Positions 1-8,613 of a DNA stretch of 64,000 nucleotides are shown piece after piece. Under the pieces are notes generated by a model. That model was not told the DNA's origin. It did no database searches and saw only the letters and a list, made by a program, of their open reading frames with translations. Position 1 is the first letter of the stretch, and every line of letters begins with the position of its first letter. The stretch spans positions 1 through 64,000 of the forward strand of contig CAYPTB010000034.1 of NCBI GenBank assembly GCA_964413535.1, in the 5' to 3' direction. The translations under genes and the position numbers were made by a program. Origin of the DNA: CAYPTB01 sp964413535. GTDB taxonomy: Bacteria > Planctomycetota > UBA1135 > GCA-002686595.

Positions 1-1
1 C

Positions 2-1186
2 AACCTGGCCGAGGCCCTGGAGTGGATCGAGTCGAACCACGAACGGCGCAACTTCCTCTTCCTCCACTTCAACGACCCGCACCAGCCGTTCACGCAGCCC
101 TCTCCCTGGGATCGCCGCTTCAACGACGACCCGGCCGAGCATGGGATGGCGCTGCCCTACTCGCTGGGCGTCTCCGGCGCCCCCGAGGACGAGGAACGAC
201 GCGAGCTCGTGCGCGGCCTGTACGACGGGGAGGTGGCCTACGTCGACGACCGCATCGGAGCCTTCCTCGACGCGCTCGAGCGTCGCGGGCTGTACGAGGA
301 TGCGGTCATCGCCTTCATCTCCGACCACGGCGAGCAGCTCTGGGAGCACGGCGACTTCGGGCACGCCAAGTCAATGATGTGGGACGAGGTCGTCCGCGTG
401 CCCCTGATCGTCAAGCCCGGCGCGGGAGACTTCGCACGCGGCGCGGTCGTCGCCTCGCAGGTGCGCGGCTTCGACGTCATGCCGACGCTGCTCGAGCTCG
501 CGGGAATCCCCGTCGAGGACGAGCTCGACGCCGAATCCCTGGTCCCGCTACTCCGTCCCGGTGCGTCGGACGCACCCGACCGCATCGCCGTGATCGAGTG
601 CTCCGGGAACGCGATCGCGGTGCGCACGAGCCGCTGGAAGTACATCCTGACCGGGGGCCGAGAGAGGGAGCTCCTGTTCGACCTGCAGGACGATCCCGGG
701 GAGCGCCGCAACGTGAGCGCGGAGCATCCCGACGTGCTCGATCGATACCGCCTGCTCGCCCTCGATCACAAGCTTCGCTCGCGCCCCGGCGTGCGCTACG
801 TCGTCGCGATCGGAGACGGCAAGGCCGCGAGCCACCGCTTCGTCGTGCACGGTCTGCACAGGCCGACCCGACTCTACGGCCTCCACGTGGCGCCGGAAGG
901 GAAGGACTCGGTCGTCATCGAAGGCCGGTCGCGCGATTCCCTGGTGGCCGTCGTGCAGTTCGTCGCCGCGGGGCCGATCAGCGTGGAAGCGGATCCCGGC
1001 ACTCCCGAGGTCCGACGCTACCGTGCCGGCGATCTCGCGCACCTCGTCGAGGGGGGGCGGCCGGGGCTGTACTTCTTCGACGGACCGGTGCGCATCGCGG
1101 AGGAGGCGCAGGCGCCGGTCCAGGTGGACGCGCGCACGATCGAGGCGCTGAGGGCGCTCGGCTACCTGGCCGAAGACGAGGAATGA
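2..1186 (+). CDS. Sulfatase family protein, C-terminal part (5' cut by window)
   Basis: The reading frame is open from base 2 to the TGA at 1184-1186, so the start and the formylglycine motif lie outside the window. Visible sulfatase features are a metal-ligand block FISDHGEQLWEHGDFGH, then VRVPLIVKPG and RGFDVMPTLLELAGIPVED, the usual order of the alkaline-phosphatase-like sulfatase fold. A C-terminal tail of about 150 residues after the RTSRWKYIL strand resembles a small beta domain. Likely an exported hydrolase of sulfate or phosphate esters; the substrate cannot be read. Its stop overlaps the ATG of a truncated glycosyltransferase copy (ATGA at 1183), so the two were once coupled. Confidence 0.85.
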   Translation, partial: NLAEALEWIESNHERRNFLFLHFNDPHQPFTQPSPWDRRFNDDPAEHGMALPYSLGVSGAPEDEERRELVRGLYDGEVAYVDDRIGAFLDALERRGLYEDAVIAFISDHGEQLWEHGDFGHAKSMMWDEVVRVPLIVKPGAGDFARGAVVASQVRGFDVMPTLLELAGIPVEDELDAESLVPLLRPGASDAPDRIAVIECSGNAIAVRTSRWKYILTGGRERELLFDLQDDPGERRNVSAEHPDVLDRYRLLALDHKLRSRPGVRYVVAIGDGKAASHRFVVHGLHRPTRLYGLHVAPEGKDSVVIEGRSRDSLVAVVQFVAAGPISVEADPGTPEVRRYRAGDLAHLVEGGRPGLYFFDGPVRIAEEAQAPVQVDARTIEALRALGYLAEDEE

Positions 1187-1416
1187 CGCGCGCGGAGCCT
1201 GTCCCGGGCACGGCGAGTCGGAGCGCCGCATCGATCCCGCAACCATCCGCAGAGCGCTCGGGCCGCGTCTCGTTGGCGCTGTTCTTCCTCGGCGTTCTCG
1301 TGCTTGCGCCGGGGCTCTTGCTCGGGCCGCCCGACGCGAAGGGGACAGCCGGCGCGTTGCGCGTGCTCGCGGGCGAGGTGTTCGGTCCGTTGTCGGTCTA
1401 CGGTTCCCCCCAATGA
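1183..1416 (+). pseudogene. Truncated N-terminal copy of the GT-C glycosyltransferase
   Basis: A 77-codon frame starts at the ATG overlapping the sulfatase stop. From codon 28 it repeats the first membrane helix and following loop of the intact gene at 2768 (shared LALFFLGVLVLAPGLLLGPP, then DAKGTAGALRVLAGEV). Directly after that shared stretch, where the intact gene reads PYRDFW, homology stops and the frame ends within 12 codons. It is therefore a broken paralogue or a duplication scar, unlikely to make an active enzyme because the catalytic loop and all later helices are missing. An alternative is that it still encodes a single-helix peptide. Confidence 0.75.
1264..1380 (+). repeat. Direct repeat, left copy (glycosyltransferase 5' segment)
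   Basis: This 117-bp segment matches 2807-2923 with about 8 differences and no gap (constant offset 1543). The pair flanks the SGNH gene and two short spacers. Confidence 0.9.
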
Positions 1417-1565
1417 GGGTGGAGAAGCGGCGCCACGACCCACATTCCGCAAGCCTCCGCATCGATTCGTGTGCGGCGTTGGTGTGCCACCATCCGAGCG
1501 CGAAGTACTTCACCTTAGCTGCCGCGGCTCGAGCAACGAGGCCCTGCGCAAGAGTGGTGCGTGCT

Positions 1566-2714
1566 TCAGAGAGCGAGCAACGCCTCGATTAGTCCGGACT
1601 CTTCGAGCACGCGCAACAGCTCGATCGCTATGAGCCTGTTGTGTGTCGCGGAGGGATGGGCGTTCTCGCGGGTGAGGGCCAGGTCGGAATTCGGGTAGTT
1701 GGCGTACTCTCGGGACTTCAGGTACGTCTCGACGCTCGATTGAAAGGATTCGAGCCGGAATCCCAGCGGCTCCATGATCGCCCGCATCACAGTCGCCTCC
1801 GGTGAATTCGCGGTGACGAACGAGACCACGTGGAAGCCGTGCTCCCTCTGCATGAGCGCGAGCTCGTTCATCGCCGCCTTGAAGGCATCCGGGCTCCTGC
1901 GCTTGAGCGTCGGCCGAAGAACCCCGTCCGATCGCGATGCACGAGCGTTTTCCTGCGGTGGATCGGAAGACACGAATCGCTCTGCTTCCCCGTTGTCTTC
2001 CCGGTACCAGCGGTCCAGCAGGAACTCCGTCAGGAAGCAGCGGTCGATTCGCAAAGCCCCCGAGCTCTCGGGCATGTAGAGGATCCGACCGAAATCATTG
2101 GACACCACGCCTTGGATCACCAGATCCGGCCCGAATTGCAATCCCTTGGTCCGAAGGGTTTGCACCTCCTGGGTCGTGTTGTAACCGCCTACGGCAGTGT
2201 TGATCACCTCCCACTTCTTCTGTGGATAGCGTTGAGCGAGGCTCCGCTCGAGCAGGGACAGGTAGGTGTCCTGCTGTGAGATGCCGTATCCGAACATGAA
2301 GGAGTCACCGATGCCGACGATGCGGATCACTCCTTTGGCCTTCTCGACGGGTATCTCGGAACCGCGCAAGCCGATAGAGTTCGTCACGAGCCGCGTTGGA
2401 ACGCCCGCCATGTCGATCGTGCAGTCGAGGTTGGGCCTCAGCTCGAACCAGATGCGCTCGTCCGCGCTGAGCCGCATGGCCTGCCACATTCGCCCCACTT
2501 CGTCCGGCTTGGGTGGCTGCTCGGTTCCCAGCCGCCGGATGATCCGATTGCGCTCCAGCTCGGTCTGCACGCGAAGCGCCACTTCGAATCCCAGCAGTAC
2601 GACCAGCAGTGTGGAGCACGAAATGGCAAGTTTAACCGGCCAGTTCACACGCGTTCGCCGAGCTCCACGGGGAGGCGCAGGATTCGAATTGGGGGTCGCT
2701 CTGCGCATTTTCAC
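1566..2714 (-). CDS. Membrane-anchored SGNH/GDSL hydrolase
   Basis: 382 residues. One N-terminal membrane helix (about 28-47) is followed by an exported SGNH domain: block I IGDSF (Ser138), a Gly block GGYNTTQEV, block III SNDFG and a His block ENAHPSATHNRLIA. Such proteins usually de-acylate or acylate envelope glycans. Base composition is visibly less GC-rich than in the neighbours, and the gene is inverted between two copies of a glycosyltransferase segment, which suggests insertion. The ATG at 2714 is used; a second ATG two codons later (2708) is possible. Family certain, substrate unknown. Confidence 0.8.
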   Translation of the reverse strand: MKMRRATPNSNPAPPRGARRTRVNWPVKLAISCSTLLVVLLGFEVALRVQTELERNRIIRRLGTEQPPKPDEVGRMWQAMRLSADERIWFELRPNLDCTIDMAGVPTRLVTNSIGLRGSEIPVEKAKGVIRIVGIGDSFMFGYGISQQDTYLSLLERSLAQRYPQKKWEVINTAVGGYNTTQEVQTLRTKGLQFGPDLVIQGVVSNDFGRILYMPESSGALRIDRCFLTEFLLDRWYREDNGEAERFVSSDPPQENARASRSDGVLRPTLKRRSPDAFKAAMNELALMQREHGFHVVSFVTANSPEATVMRAIMEPLGFRLESFQSSVETYLKSREYANYPNSDLALTRENAHPSATHNRLIAIELLRVLEESGLIEALLAL

Positions 2715-2767
2715 ATCCAGAGTAGTGCAGCACAGAACACACGGCGAGAGTTAGCCTTTCCGCGAGC

Positions 2768-4594
2768 ATGCACGAAGCAGGGTTCGGCGAACGGGAGCTC
2801 CGGGCGCGCGTCTCGGTCGCGCTGTTCTTCCTCGGCGTTCTCGTGCTCGCGCCGGGGCTCTTGCTCGGGCCCCCCGACGCGAAGGGGACGGCCGGTGCGC
2901 TGCGCGTGCTCGCGGGCGAAGTGCCGTACCGCGACTTCTGGTCGATGTACGCGCCGGGGCAATTCTGGGCGCAGGCGCTCGTGTTCCGCGCCTTCGGTGT
3001 GAGCTACCTGGTGCAGGGCGCGGCCTGTGTGCTCGTGCTCGCGGCGGCGGGCGTGGTCTTCCACGCGTTGCTCGTGCGCGTGGGAGCGGGGCGCAGGACG
3101 GCGCTCGTCCTGTGGGGCGTGTTCGTCGTGGCGTTCTGGCGCATCGCGCCGGAGCTCACGAGCTATCCGCCCGCGCTGCTGCTCGGCCTCCTCGGTCTCG
3201 AGCGCGTGACGGCCGCGCACCGCGGCGCGGGAGCGGGGGTGCTCTTCGCGGCCGGACTGGCGTTCGGCGCGGCGGCGATCTTCAAGCACGACGTCGCGGC
3301 CTACTTCGCCGTCGCGTCGTCGATCGCCTTACTCGCTCGCGGAGCGCTCGCGGGAAAGTGGGCGAACGACGCCCCCGCTGAGCGCGAGCTGGTTTCCGCA
3401 CCTGGGCCGAGCGCCGAGATGGGGCAGCGCGCACTGCGCACCGAGTCCCGCGAGAAGAGCGGCTTCGCAGAGCATGCCGCGGAGCTCGAGGCCGGTCGCG
3501 ACGGCGCGCGCGGTCGCTGGACTCCGCCTCTCGTCGCGCTCCGTTGGCTCGCGCTCGGCTGTCTCGTCACGGCGGGTCCGGCGCTCGCGTGGCTCGCGCT
3601 CGTCGCGGGCAAGGACGCGTGGCACGACCTCGTGGTGTTCCCGGCGACGGACTTCCGGCTCGTGCGATCCGAAGCGTATCCCGGCCTCTCCCCCGATCCC
3701 GCGCCGTTCGCGGCGCTGCTGGCGGGTGGCGGCGAGGGGCGCGATCTGCTCCTGCGCTGGCGCGCTGCCGGCGAGGCGCTGCGCGAGTGGAGCCTGACGC
3801 AGCTTCCGCTGGTGGTCTTCGCCGGCGCGGTCCTCGTGCTCGTCGTGCGGCGCCGTTCGCTCGCGCCGAGCGCGCTTGCGATCGCCACCACCTTCGCGCT
3901 CGGGCTGCCGCTCTTCTGCGCGGCCGCGCACGTCCAGCAGAACACGCACCTCGACTCGATGGCGATCCTGTCGCTGCTCTTGCTCGCGATGGGTCTCGCC
4001 GGCGCGCGGGGAAGAGTCGCGCGCGTCGCGCTCGGCGCGGGCGTCTTCCTGTACGCGGGGAGCTTCCTGCTCGAAGCCTCGATGCGCGTCTCGGAGTTCG
4101 CCGTGCTGTGGGGCGAGGCCCGTCCGCTCGACTTCCCCGCCGCGCGCGGCGTGCGCTTCACGGACGCGAGGCGGGCGGAGGGCTACGCCGAGATCGTGCG
4201 CTTCGTGCGCGCCAACGTCCCCGCGGGCGAGCGCATCCACGCCGGCGTGGACCGCCACGACGCGGTGGTCGGCAACGATCAGAACTTCTACGTGCTCTCC
4301 GGGAGGCTGCCGGCCACGCGCTACGGCGAGCTGCACCCGGCCGTCGTCGACCGCGAGGACGTGCAGCGCGAGATGATCGGCGACCTCGAGCGCCGCGGCG
4401 TGCGCTGCGCCGTCCTGTGGTACTTCCGTTTCGGCGATCCCGAGAAGCGTTTGGCGCAACGGCGCGCGGTGCTGCCCGGGATCGGCGCGACGCTGCTCGA
4501 CCGCTATCTCGAGGACGAGTTCGATGAAGTGCTGCGCGTCGGGCGCTACGCCGTCCGCTGGCGCAAGGGCGCGCCGCTCCCGGAGGCGCGGTGA
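2768..4594 (+). CDS. GT-C (family 39-like) polytopic glycosyltransferase
   Basis: 608 residues with many hydrophobic helices from residue 16 on. The first external loop holds PYRDFW (Asp56), the usual place of the catalytic acid in ArnT/PMT-like GT-C enzymes, which use a lipid-phosphate sugar at the outer face of the inner membrane. The soluble C-terminal third (from about residue 460) contains FVRANVPAGERIHAG and ends before a GTGA overlap with the next gene. An insertion of about 50 polar residues sits near residues 195-250. ATG at 2768 is chosen because homology with the truncated copy begins a few codons later. Specific sugar and acceptor unknown. Confidence 0.75.
   Translation: MHEAGFGERELRARVSVALFFLGVLVLAPGLLLGPPDAKGTAGALRVLAGEVPYRDFWSMYAPGQFWAQALVFRAFGVSYLVQGAACVLVLAAAGVVFHALLVRVGAGRRTALVLWGVFVVAFWRIAPELTSYPPALLLGLLGLERVTAAHRGAGAGVLFAAGLAFGAAAIFKHDVAAYFAVASSIALLARGALAGKWANDAPAERELVSAPGPSAEMGQRALRTESREKSGFAEHAAELEAGRDGARGRWTPPLVALRWLALGCLVTAGPALAWLALVAGKDAWHDLVVFPATDFRLVRSEAYPGLSPDPAPFAALLAGGGEGRDLLLRWRAAGEALREWSLTQLPLVVFAGAVLVLVVRRRSLAPSALAIATTFALGLPLFCAAAHVQQNTHLDSMAILSLLLLAMGLAGARGRVARVALGAGVFLYAGSFLLEASMRVSEFAVLWGEARPLDFPAARGVRFTDARRAEGYAEIVRFVRANVPAGERIHAGVDRHDAVVGNDQNFYVLSGRLPATRYGELHPAVVDREDVQREMIGDLERRGVRCAVLWYFRFGDPEKRLAQRRAVLPGIGATLLDRYLEDEFDEVLRVGRYAVRWRKGAPLPEAR
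2807..2923 (+). repeat. Direct repeat, right copy (inside intact glycosyltransferase)
   Basis: Right-hand partner of the 1264-1380 segment, about 93% identical. It codes for the first membrane helix and adjoining loop of the intact glycosyltransferase. Confidence 0.9.
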
Positions 4595-5790
4595 ACACGG
4601 GCGAAGCTCGTGCGCAGCGCTGGTTGCTCCACGCGGTGCTCGTTCCCGCCGCTGCGCTCTCGCTCGCATGCACGTCGCTCGAGGCGCAGGCCGACGTGGA
4701 TCCGGCGCCCCTGCGGCACAGCCTGCTCCACTTCTCCGGCGAGGAACTCGGCAGGTGGCGCGAGGCCGGGACGCTCGATCCGAACGACGGCGCGGGGCCC
4801 GCGAAGCGCGTCGAACGAAGCTCGGGGAGTGCGCGGCTCGTGCTCGCGCCGGGAGAGCGCTTCGAGTCGCCGGTGATCGCAGCGGAGGAGCCGTTCGTCG
4901 AGGCGCTCGCTTCTTGGAACGTCGTCTGTCCCGGGGGCGCCGGCTTCCGGGTCGAGCTCAGTGCGCGGCGGGCGGACGACCGGAGCTGGTCGCCCTGGCT
5001 ACAGGTCGGCGAGTGGGGTGCGGTCGATCCGGCGCTTCCGCGCGCGGTCGAGTTCGACGGCGGACGCATCGACGTCGACTTCCTGGCGGGCGACGTCGAC
5101 TTCGACGCATTGCGGTTCGCCGTCGTCGCCGAGCCGGGCAGTGGGAGCGCGATCGAGGTCGAGCGCGTGTCGCTGTGTCTCACGGGTGCCGGTGTCGCCC
5201 CGGTGAGACGTACGGTGGAGCGCTCCGAGCCCCCGCGCGCCTTCGAACTCGACGTTCGTCCGCGCAGCCAGCGGGTCGAGGATCCGTTGCTCGCTCCGCG
5301 CATCTGCAGCCCGACCTGCGTCGCGATGGTGCTCTCCTATCACGGCGTCGAGCTCGCGACGGCCGACGTCGCTGCGCTCCTCTACGACGCGCGCCACGAC
5401 ATCTACGGCAACTGGACGCGCGCGGTCCAGGGCGCCTTCGCATGCGGAGTGCCGGGTTACTTGCAGCGTTTCTCGGAGTGGTCCGAGGTCGAGGCGCTCG
5501 TCGCGCGCGGCGTGCCGCTCGTCGTGAGCGTGCAGGTGGAGGAGGGCGAACTGCCCGGCGCCCCGTACGGCGCGACGCCCGGGCATCTGCTCGTACTCGC
5601 GGGATTCGACGCACGCGGCAATGTCGTGGTCGACGATCCCGCGGCGCCTGCGAACGACCAAGTGCGCCGCGTCTACGCGCGGCGCGATCTCTCCCGCGTG
5701 TGGCTCGCGAAGAGCGGCGTCGCCTACGTGCTCGGCGACCCGCGTCCTTCCCGAGCGGTTCCCCTGCGATCCCGGGAAGGAGCGCGCTGA
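4591..5790 (+). CDS. Exported C39-like (papain-fold) peptidase
   Basis: 399 residues from a GTG that overlaps the preceding stop (GTGA), so translation is probably coupled to the glycosyltransferase. An N-terminal hydrophobic stretch ends at SLACTS, a signal peptide and possibly an imperfect lipobox. Residues about 45-215 look like a beta-rich domain. The C-terminal half is Peptidase_C39_2-like: ICSPTCVAMVLSYHG carries the predicted catalytic Cys, GHLLVLAGFD the His and VVDDPAAP the Asp. Likely a periplasmic or surface cysteine peptidase or amidase-like enzyme; target unknown. Confidence 0.75.
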   Translation: MNTGEARAQRWLLHAVLVPAAALSLACTSLEAQADVDPAPLRHSLLHFSGEELGRWREAGTLDPNDGAGPAKRVERSSGSARLVLAPGERFESPVIAAEEPFVEALASWNVVCPGGAGFRVELSARRADDRSWSPWLQVGEWGAVDPALPRAVEFDGGRIDVDFLAGDVDFDALRFAVVAEPGSGSAIEVERVSLCLTGAGVAPVRRTVERSEPPRAFELDVRPRSQRVEDPLLAPRICSPTCVAMVLSYHGVELATADVAALLYDARHDIYGNWTRAVQGAFACGVPGYLQRFSEWSEVEALVARGVPLVVSVQVEEGELPGAPYGATPGHLLVLAGFDARGNVVVDDPAAPANDQVRRVYARRDLSRVWLAKSGVAYVLGDPRPSRAVPLRSREGAR

Positions 5791-5824
5791 GCAGCGCGCG
5801 GACTTCCGGACGCGGCTCGCCCGA

Positions 5825-6508
5825 TCACTCCTGGTTGCGCTGGATCCGGCCCCCCTCGATCGCTTCGATGATCTCGAGGGCACGCTCGTCGGCTGGATGC
5901 TCCTTCGAGAAGGCGCGCAGGTGCTCGAGCGCCTTCTGCTCGTCGCCGAGCATCAGGTGCGCCAAGCCGAGCTCGAAGCGCGCAGTCGTGATACCGAGTT
6001 CGATCGCTCTCTCGAAGTGCGGCACGCTCAGCGCTCCACCGTTGCCCGTCGAGGCCAGGAAGCAGCCGAAGTAGTAGTGACCGAGCGCGTGCTCCGGCTC
6101 GCGTTCGAGCAAGCGGGTGAAGGAGTCGTCCGCACGCTGCGCAGCGCCCTCGAGATCGAGATTGTGTCCGATGGCGTTCACGCGCGCATGGCGCAGGAGC
6201 ATCGCGCCGTCGGGTTCCTCCCCGTCGACGACGATTCCGAGGAGCGAATCGAGGCGCTCGACGTCGCGCTCCGCACGCTCTCGTTCGTCCTTCGTCTCGA
6301 AGATCGGCGGATATCCGCCGGCGTGCGCGAGCAGATCGGAGAGGATGCGATCGAGCTTCTCGAGGTTCGTGCGAAGGGAGGATCCCTCCGGGGTGCGCAG
6401 CAGCTCGAAACACGCCTCGACGTCGTGCCGACCGTAGGCGACGTACTCGCGCTCCTCCTGAGCGGGCGCGAGTAATCCCAAACTGCAAGCGACGAGCACT
6501 CCGATCAT
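5825..6508 (-). CDS. Secreted TPR protein
   Basis: 227 residues with a short hydrophobic leader (MIGVLVACSLGLLAPAQ). The C-terminal half has two or more tetratricopeptide-like helical pairs (EPEHALGHYYFGCFL, FERAIELG, HLMLGDEQKALEHLRAFSKEHP). No enzymatic motif is seen. It is convergent with the C39 gene and separated by 118 bp from the next minus-strand gene. Probably an exported interaction protein; function unknown. Confidence 0.65.
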   Translation of the reverse strand: MIGVLVACSLGLLAPAQEEREYVAYGRHDVEACFELLRTPEGSSLRTNLEKLDRILSDLLAHAGGYPPIFETKDERERAERDVERLDSLLGIVVDGEEPDGAMLLRHARVNAIGHNLDLEGAAQRADDSFTRLLEREPEHALGHYYFGCFLASTGNGGALSVPHFERAIELGITTARFELGLAHLMLGDEQKALEHLRAFSKEHPADERALEIIEAIEGGRIQRNQE

Positions 6509-6626
6509 GGCAACCCTCGTAGGGAACCGCTCGCAATAGTCTCCCCCTGAAGGGCTCGACCGTCGAGAGGATTCCTCACGGCCCCGATGGGCGCCGAATG
6601 CCCTGTTCGCTGCGCATGCCGGAGAG

Positions 6627-7268
6627 CTACCCGAGCGAGGCCTGCATCGCGGCGATGTCGCACACGTAGACGTTCACGAGCTTGCCGGGGTAGAGCTCCT
6701 CGGTGCGCAGGAGGCGTGCGCCGAGTCCGAGGAAGAAGCGGTTCGAGGGCTCGTTCTCCACGTCGATCGTTCCGACCTTGAGCTCGCGCGTGCCGTGCTC
6801 GTGGTAGCGGCGCACGAGGTCGCGGAAGAGCGCCTTGCCGAGTCCGGAGCGCTGGGCGGCCGGGGCGATCGCGAAGGAGAGGATCTCCGCGACGGGGTCG
6901 TCCGGCGGCGCTTCGGGGAAATAGGTGAGGCCGCGCCAGATCACGGCGGCGCGGCGCGGCACGAAGAGCTGGGGGAACAACACGAGGCCGGCGCGGGGCC
7001 CATAGCGCGCGACGAACTGACGGAACAGGCGTTTGGCCTCGAACGTGCCGATCAGGAAGCCGACGACCTCGCCCGCGCGCACGCCAACGGACAGGAGGCC
7101 GTGCTCGGAGGTCGCGATGTGCCGGTGCAGCAAGTTCGCGAAGGCCGGACCGAGCTCGTAGATGCGGCTCCACTCGAGCACCTCGATCGCGATGCGCGTG
7201 ACGGCTCGAGCGTCGTCCGCGCGCGCGGCGCGCACCTCGAACGTCTTCTCCGCTTCCGTGTCGCGCAT
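6627..7268 (-). CDS. GNAT family N-acetyltransferase
   Basis: 213 residues from the ATG at 7268; an upstream in-frame TTG at 7298 would add ten residues. The GNAT fold is shown by FEVRAARADDARAVTRIA at the start, an acetyl-CoA block APAAQRSGLGKALFRDLVRRY (Q/RxxGxG/A type) and the distal strand with NRFFLGLGARLL. It follows the HTTM-DUF393 gene at a spacing of about 35 bp and may be co-transcribed with it. Acyl acceptor unknown. Confidence 0.75.
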   Translation of the reverse strand: MRDTEAEKTFEVRAARADDARAVTRIAIEVLEWSRIYELGPAFANLLHRHIATSEHGLLSVGVRAGEVVGFLIGTFEAKRLFRQFVARYGPRAGLVLFPQLFVPRRAAVIWRGLTYFPEAPPDDPVAEILSFAIAPAAQRSGLGKALFRDLVRRYHEHGTRELKVGTIDVENEPSNRFFLGLGARLLRTEELYPGKLVNVYVCDIAAMQASLG

Positions 7269-7302
7269 GGCGGGCGGATTGTAGGGATCGCGCGGCAAGC
7301 GA

Positions 7303-8613
7303 TCAGCGCTCGTCGGGCTCCGTCGGGGGCAGCGCGCACGCGCCGCCGGGTCCGAGGTGGCCGCGGTGACGAGCGACCCAGGCGTAAAGGGGACGCGCGA
7401 CGTAGATCGCTCCCGGGACGCGAATGAGCGCGGCGAACGGCCAGAGCAGCGGGCAGCGCGTCGCGAGCTCCGCGAAGGCGTCGGCGCCGTAGTAGACCTC
7501 GCCGTTCTCGTCCAGCACGGCCATCTCGCGCTCGAGTCGAGCGTGATCGACGGGCAGGTCGCCCGAGCGGGCGATCTCGATGGGCTCGAGTCGCCCGAAC
7601 CAGTCCATGCGCCGGAGCGCGCGCAGCGTGCGCGCGCAGAACCCGCAACCGCCGTCCCACAGGACGACCGCGCGACGCGCCGGCGCGTTCCAGTCGAGGC
7701 ACAGCAGGATGACGGCCGAGCTGCCGAGGAAGTTGATGCCTTGCATCGCGTAGACGAGGAAGTGCATCGCGACCATGCTCGTGGCGAAGAAGAGCCGGTA
7801 GCGCGGCAGGAACAGGATGCCGAGGAAACCCGCTTCGCCCACCAGCGCCAAGACTCCGCCTACGACCGAGACGGCGTAGGAGAGGTGCGCCGTCGAGACG
7901 GCCGGGATGCGGAAGCGGTCGCTCCGGAAGAGCGATTGCTCGATGCCGACCTCGGCCAGGTTCTCGAGGTGCAGCGTGAACGGCCAGTCGAGACCGATCT
8001 CGATCAGCTTGTTGAGCCCCGAGAACGTGTAGAAGCAGCCGACGACCAGGAAGAGCAGGAACACGGGCCAGTGGTGGTCGACGCTGCGCCGCAGCGGGTG
8101 GAAGCCGTTCTGGAGCGAATAGAAGCTCGCCGAGGGCGAGAGTGCGAGGATCAGCATCAGGCACAGGATCACCGTGCCGCCGTCGACATCGGCATTGCTC
8201 GACTGGGCCATGCCGGTCAGGTGCGCCGCCAAGACGAATGCGACACCCGCCGAGACACGCGGCAGGATCCCGAGGAGACCGGCGAGCGACGCTCCGATCA
8301 CGGCGTACTGCATCACGCGCATGCCGTCCGCGCTCGGGCGCGGCAGGAAGTCGTAGACGAACTGGAACGTCGTGATCCACAGCGGCGGCACGGGCCAGAG
8401 CTCGCCCGGGTACGCGCGCGGGAAGTCGAAGGCCGCGTCGGGCAAGATCCCGTAGACCGTGTAGTTGCGGCTCGCGAAGCGCCACGCGAGGTACAGGAAG
8501 CCGACCGCCTGCAGCAGGTAGAAGTGCAGCGCCGGGCTCTCGCGCAGCACACCGAAGAAGCGGACCTCGCGGTTCGCGCGTCCGGCGCCCGCGTGCGGCG
8601 CAAGCTCAGACAT
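7303..8613 (-). CDS. HTTM domain - DUF393 (DCC) fusion membrane protein
   Basis: 436 residues. The first about 300 residues are polytopic and resemble HTTM proteins, the membrane domain family related to vitamin-K-dependent gamma-carboxylase (motifs NKLIEIGLDWPFTLHLENL and FLIYAMQG-like helices). The C-terminal 120 residues are a DUF393/DCC domain with VLWDGGCGFC, a thioredoxin-like CxxC. HTTM and DUF393 genes are often neighbours; here they are fused. It overlaps the preceding gene (8606-9622) by 8 bp. A membrane redox or lipid-linked activity is plausible but unproven. Confidence 0.75.
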   Translation of the reverse strand: MSELAPHAGAGRANREVRFFGVLRESPALHFYLLQAVGFLYLAWRFASRNYTVYGILPDAAFDFPRAYPGELWPVPPLWITTFQFVYDFLPRPSADGMRVMQYAVIGASLAGLLGILPRVSAGVAFVLAAHLTGMAQSSNADVDGGTVILCLMLILALSPSASFYSLQNGFHPLRRSVDHHWPVFLLFLVVGCFYTFSGLNKLIEIGLDWPFTLHLENLAEVGIEQSLFRSDRFRIPAVSTAHLSYAVSVVGGVLALVGEAGFLGILFLPRYRLFFATSMVAMHFLVYAMQGINFLGSSAVILLCLDWNAPARRAVVLWDGGCGFCARTLRALRRMDWFGRLEPIEIARSGDLPVDHARLEREMAVLDENGEVYYGADAFAELATRCPLLWPFAALIRVPGAIYVARPLYAWVARHRGHLGPGGACALPPTEPDER

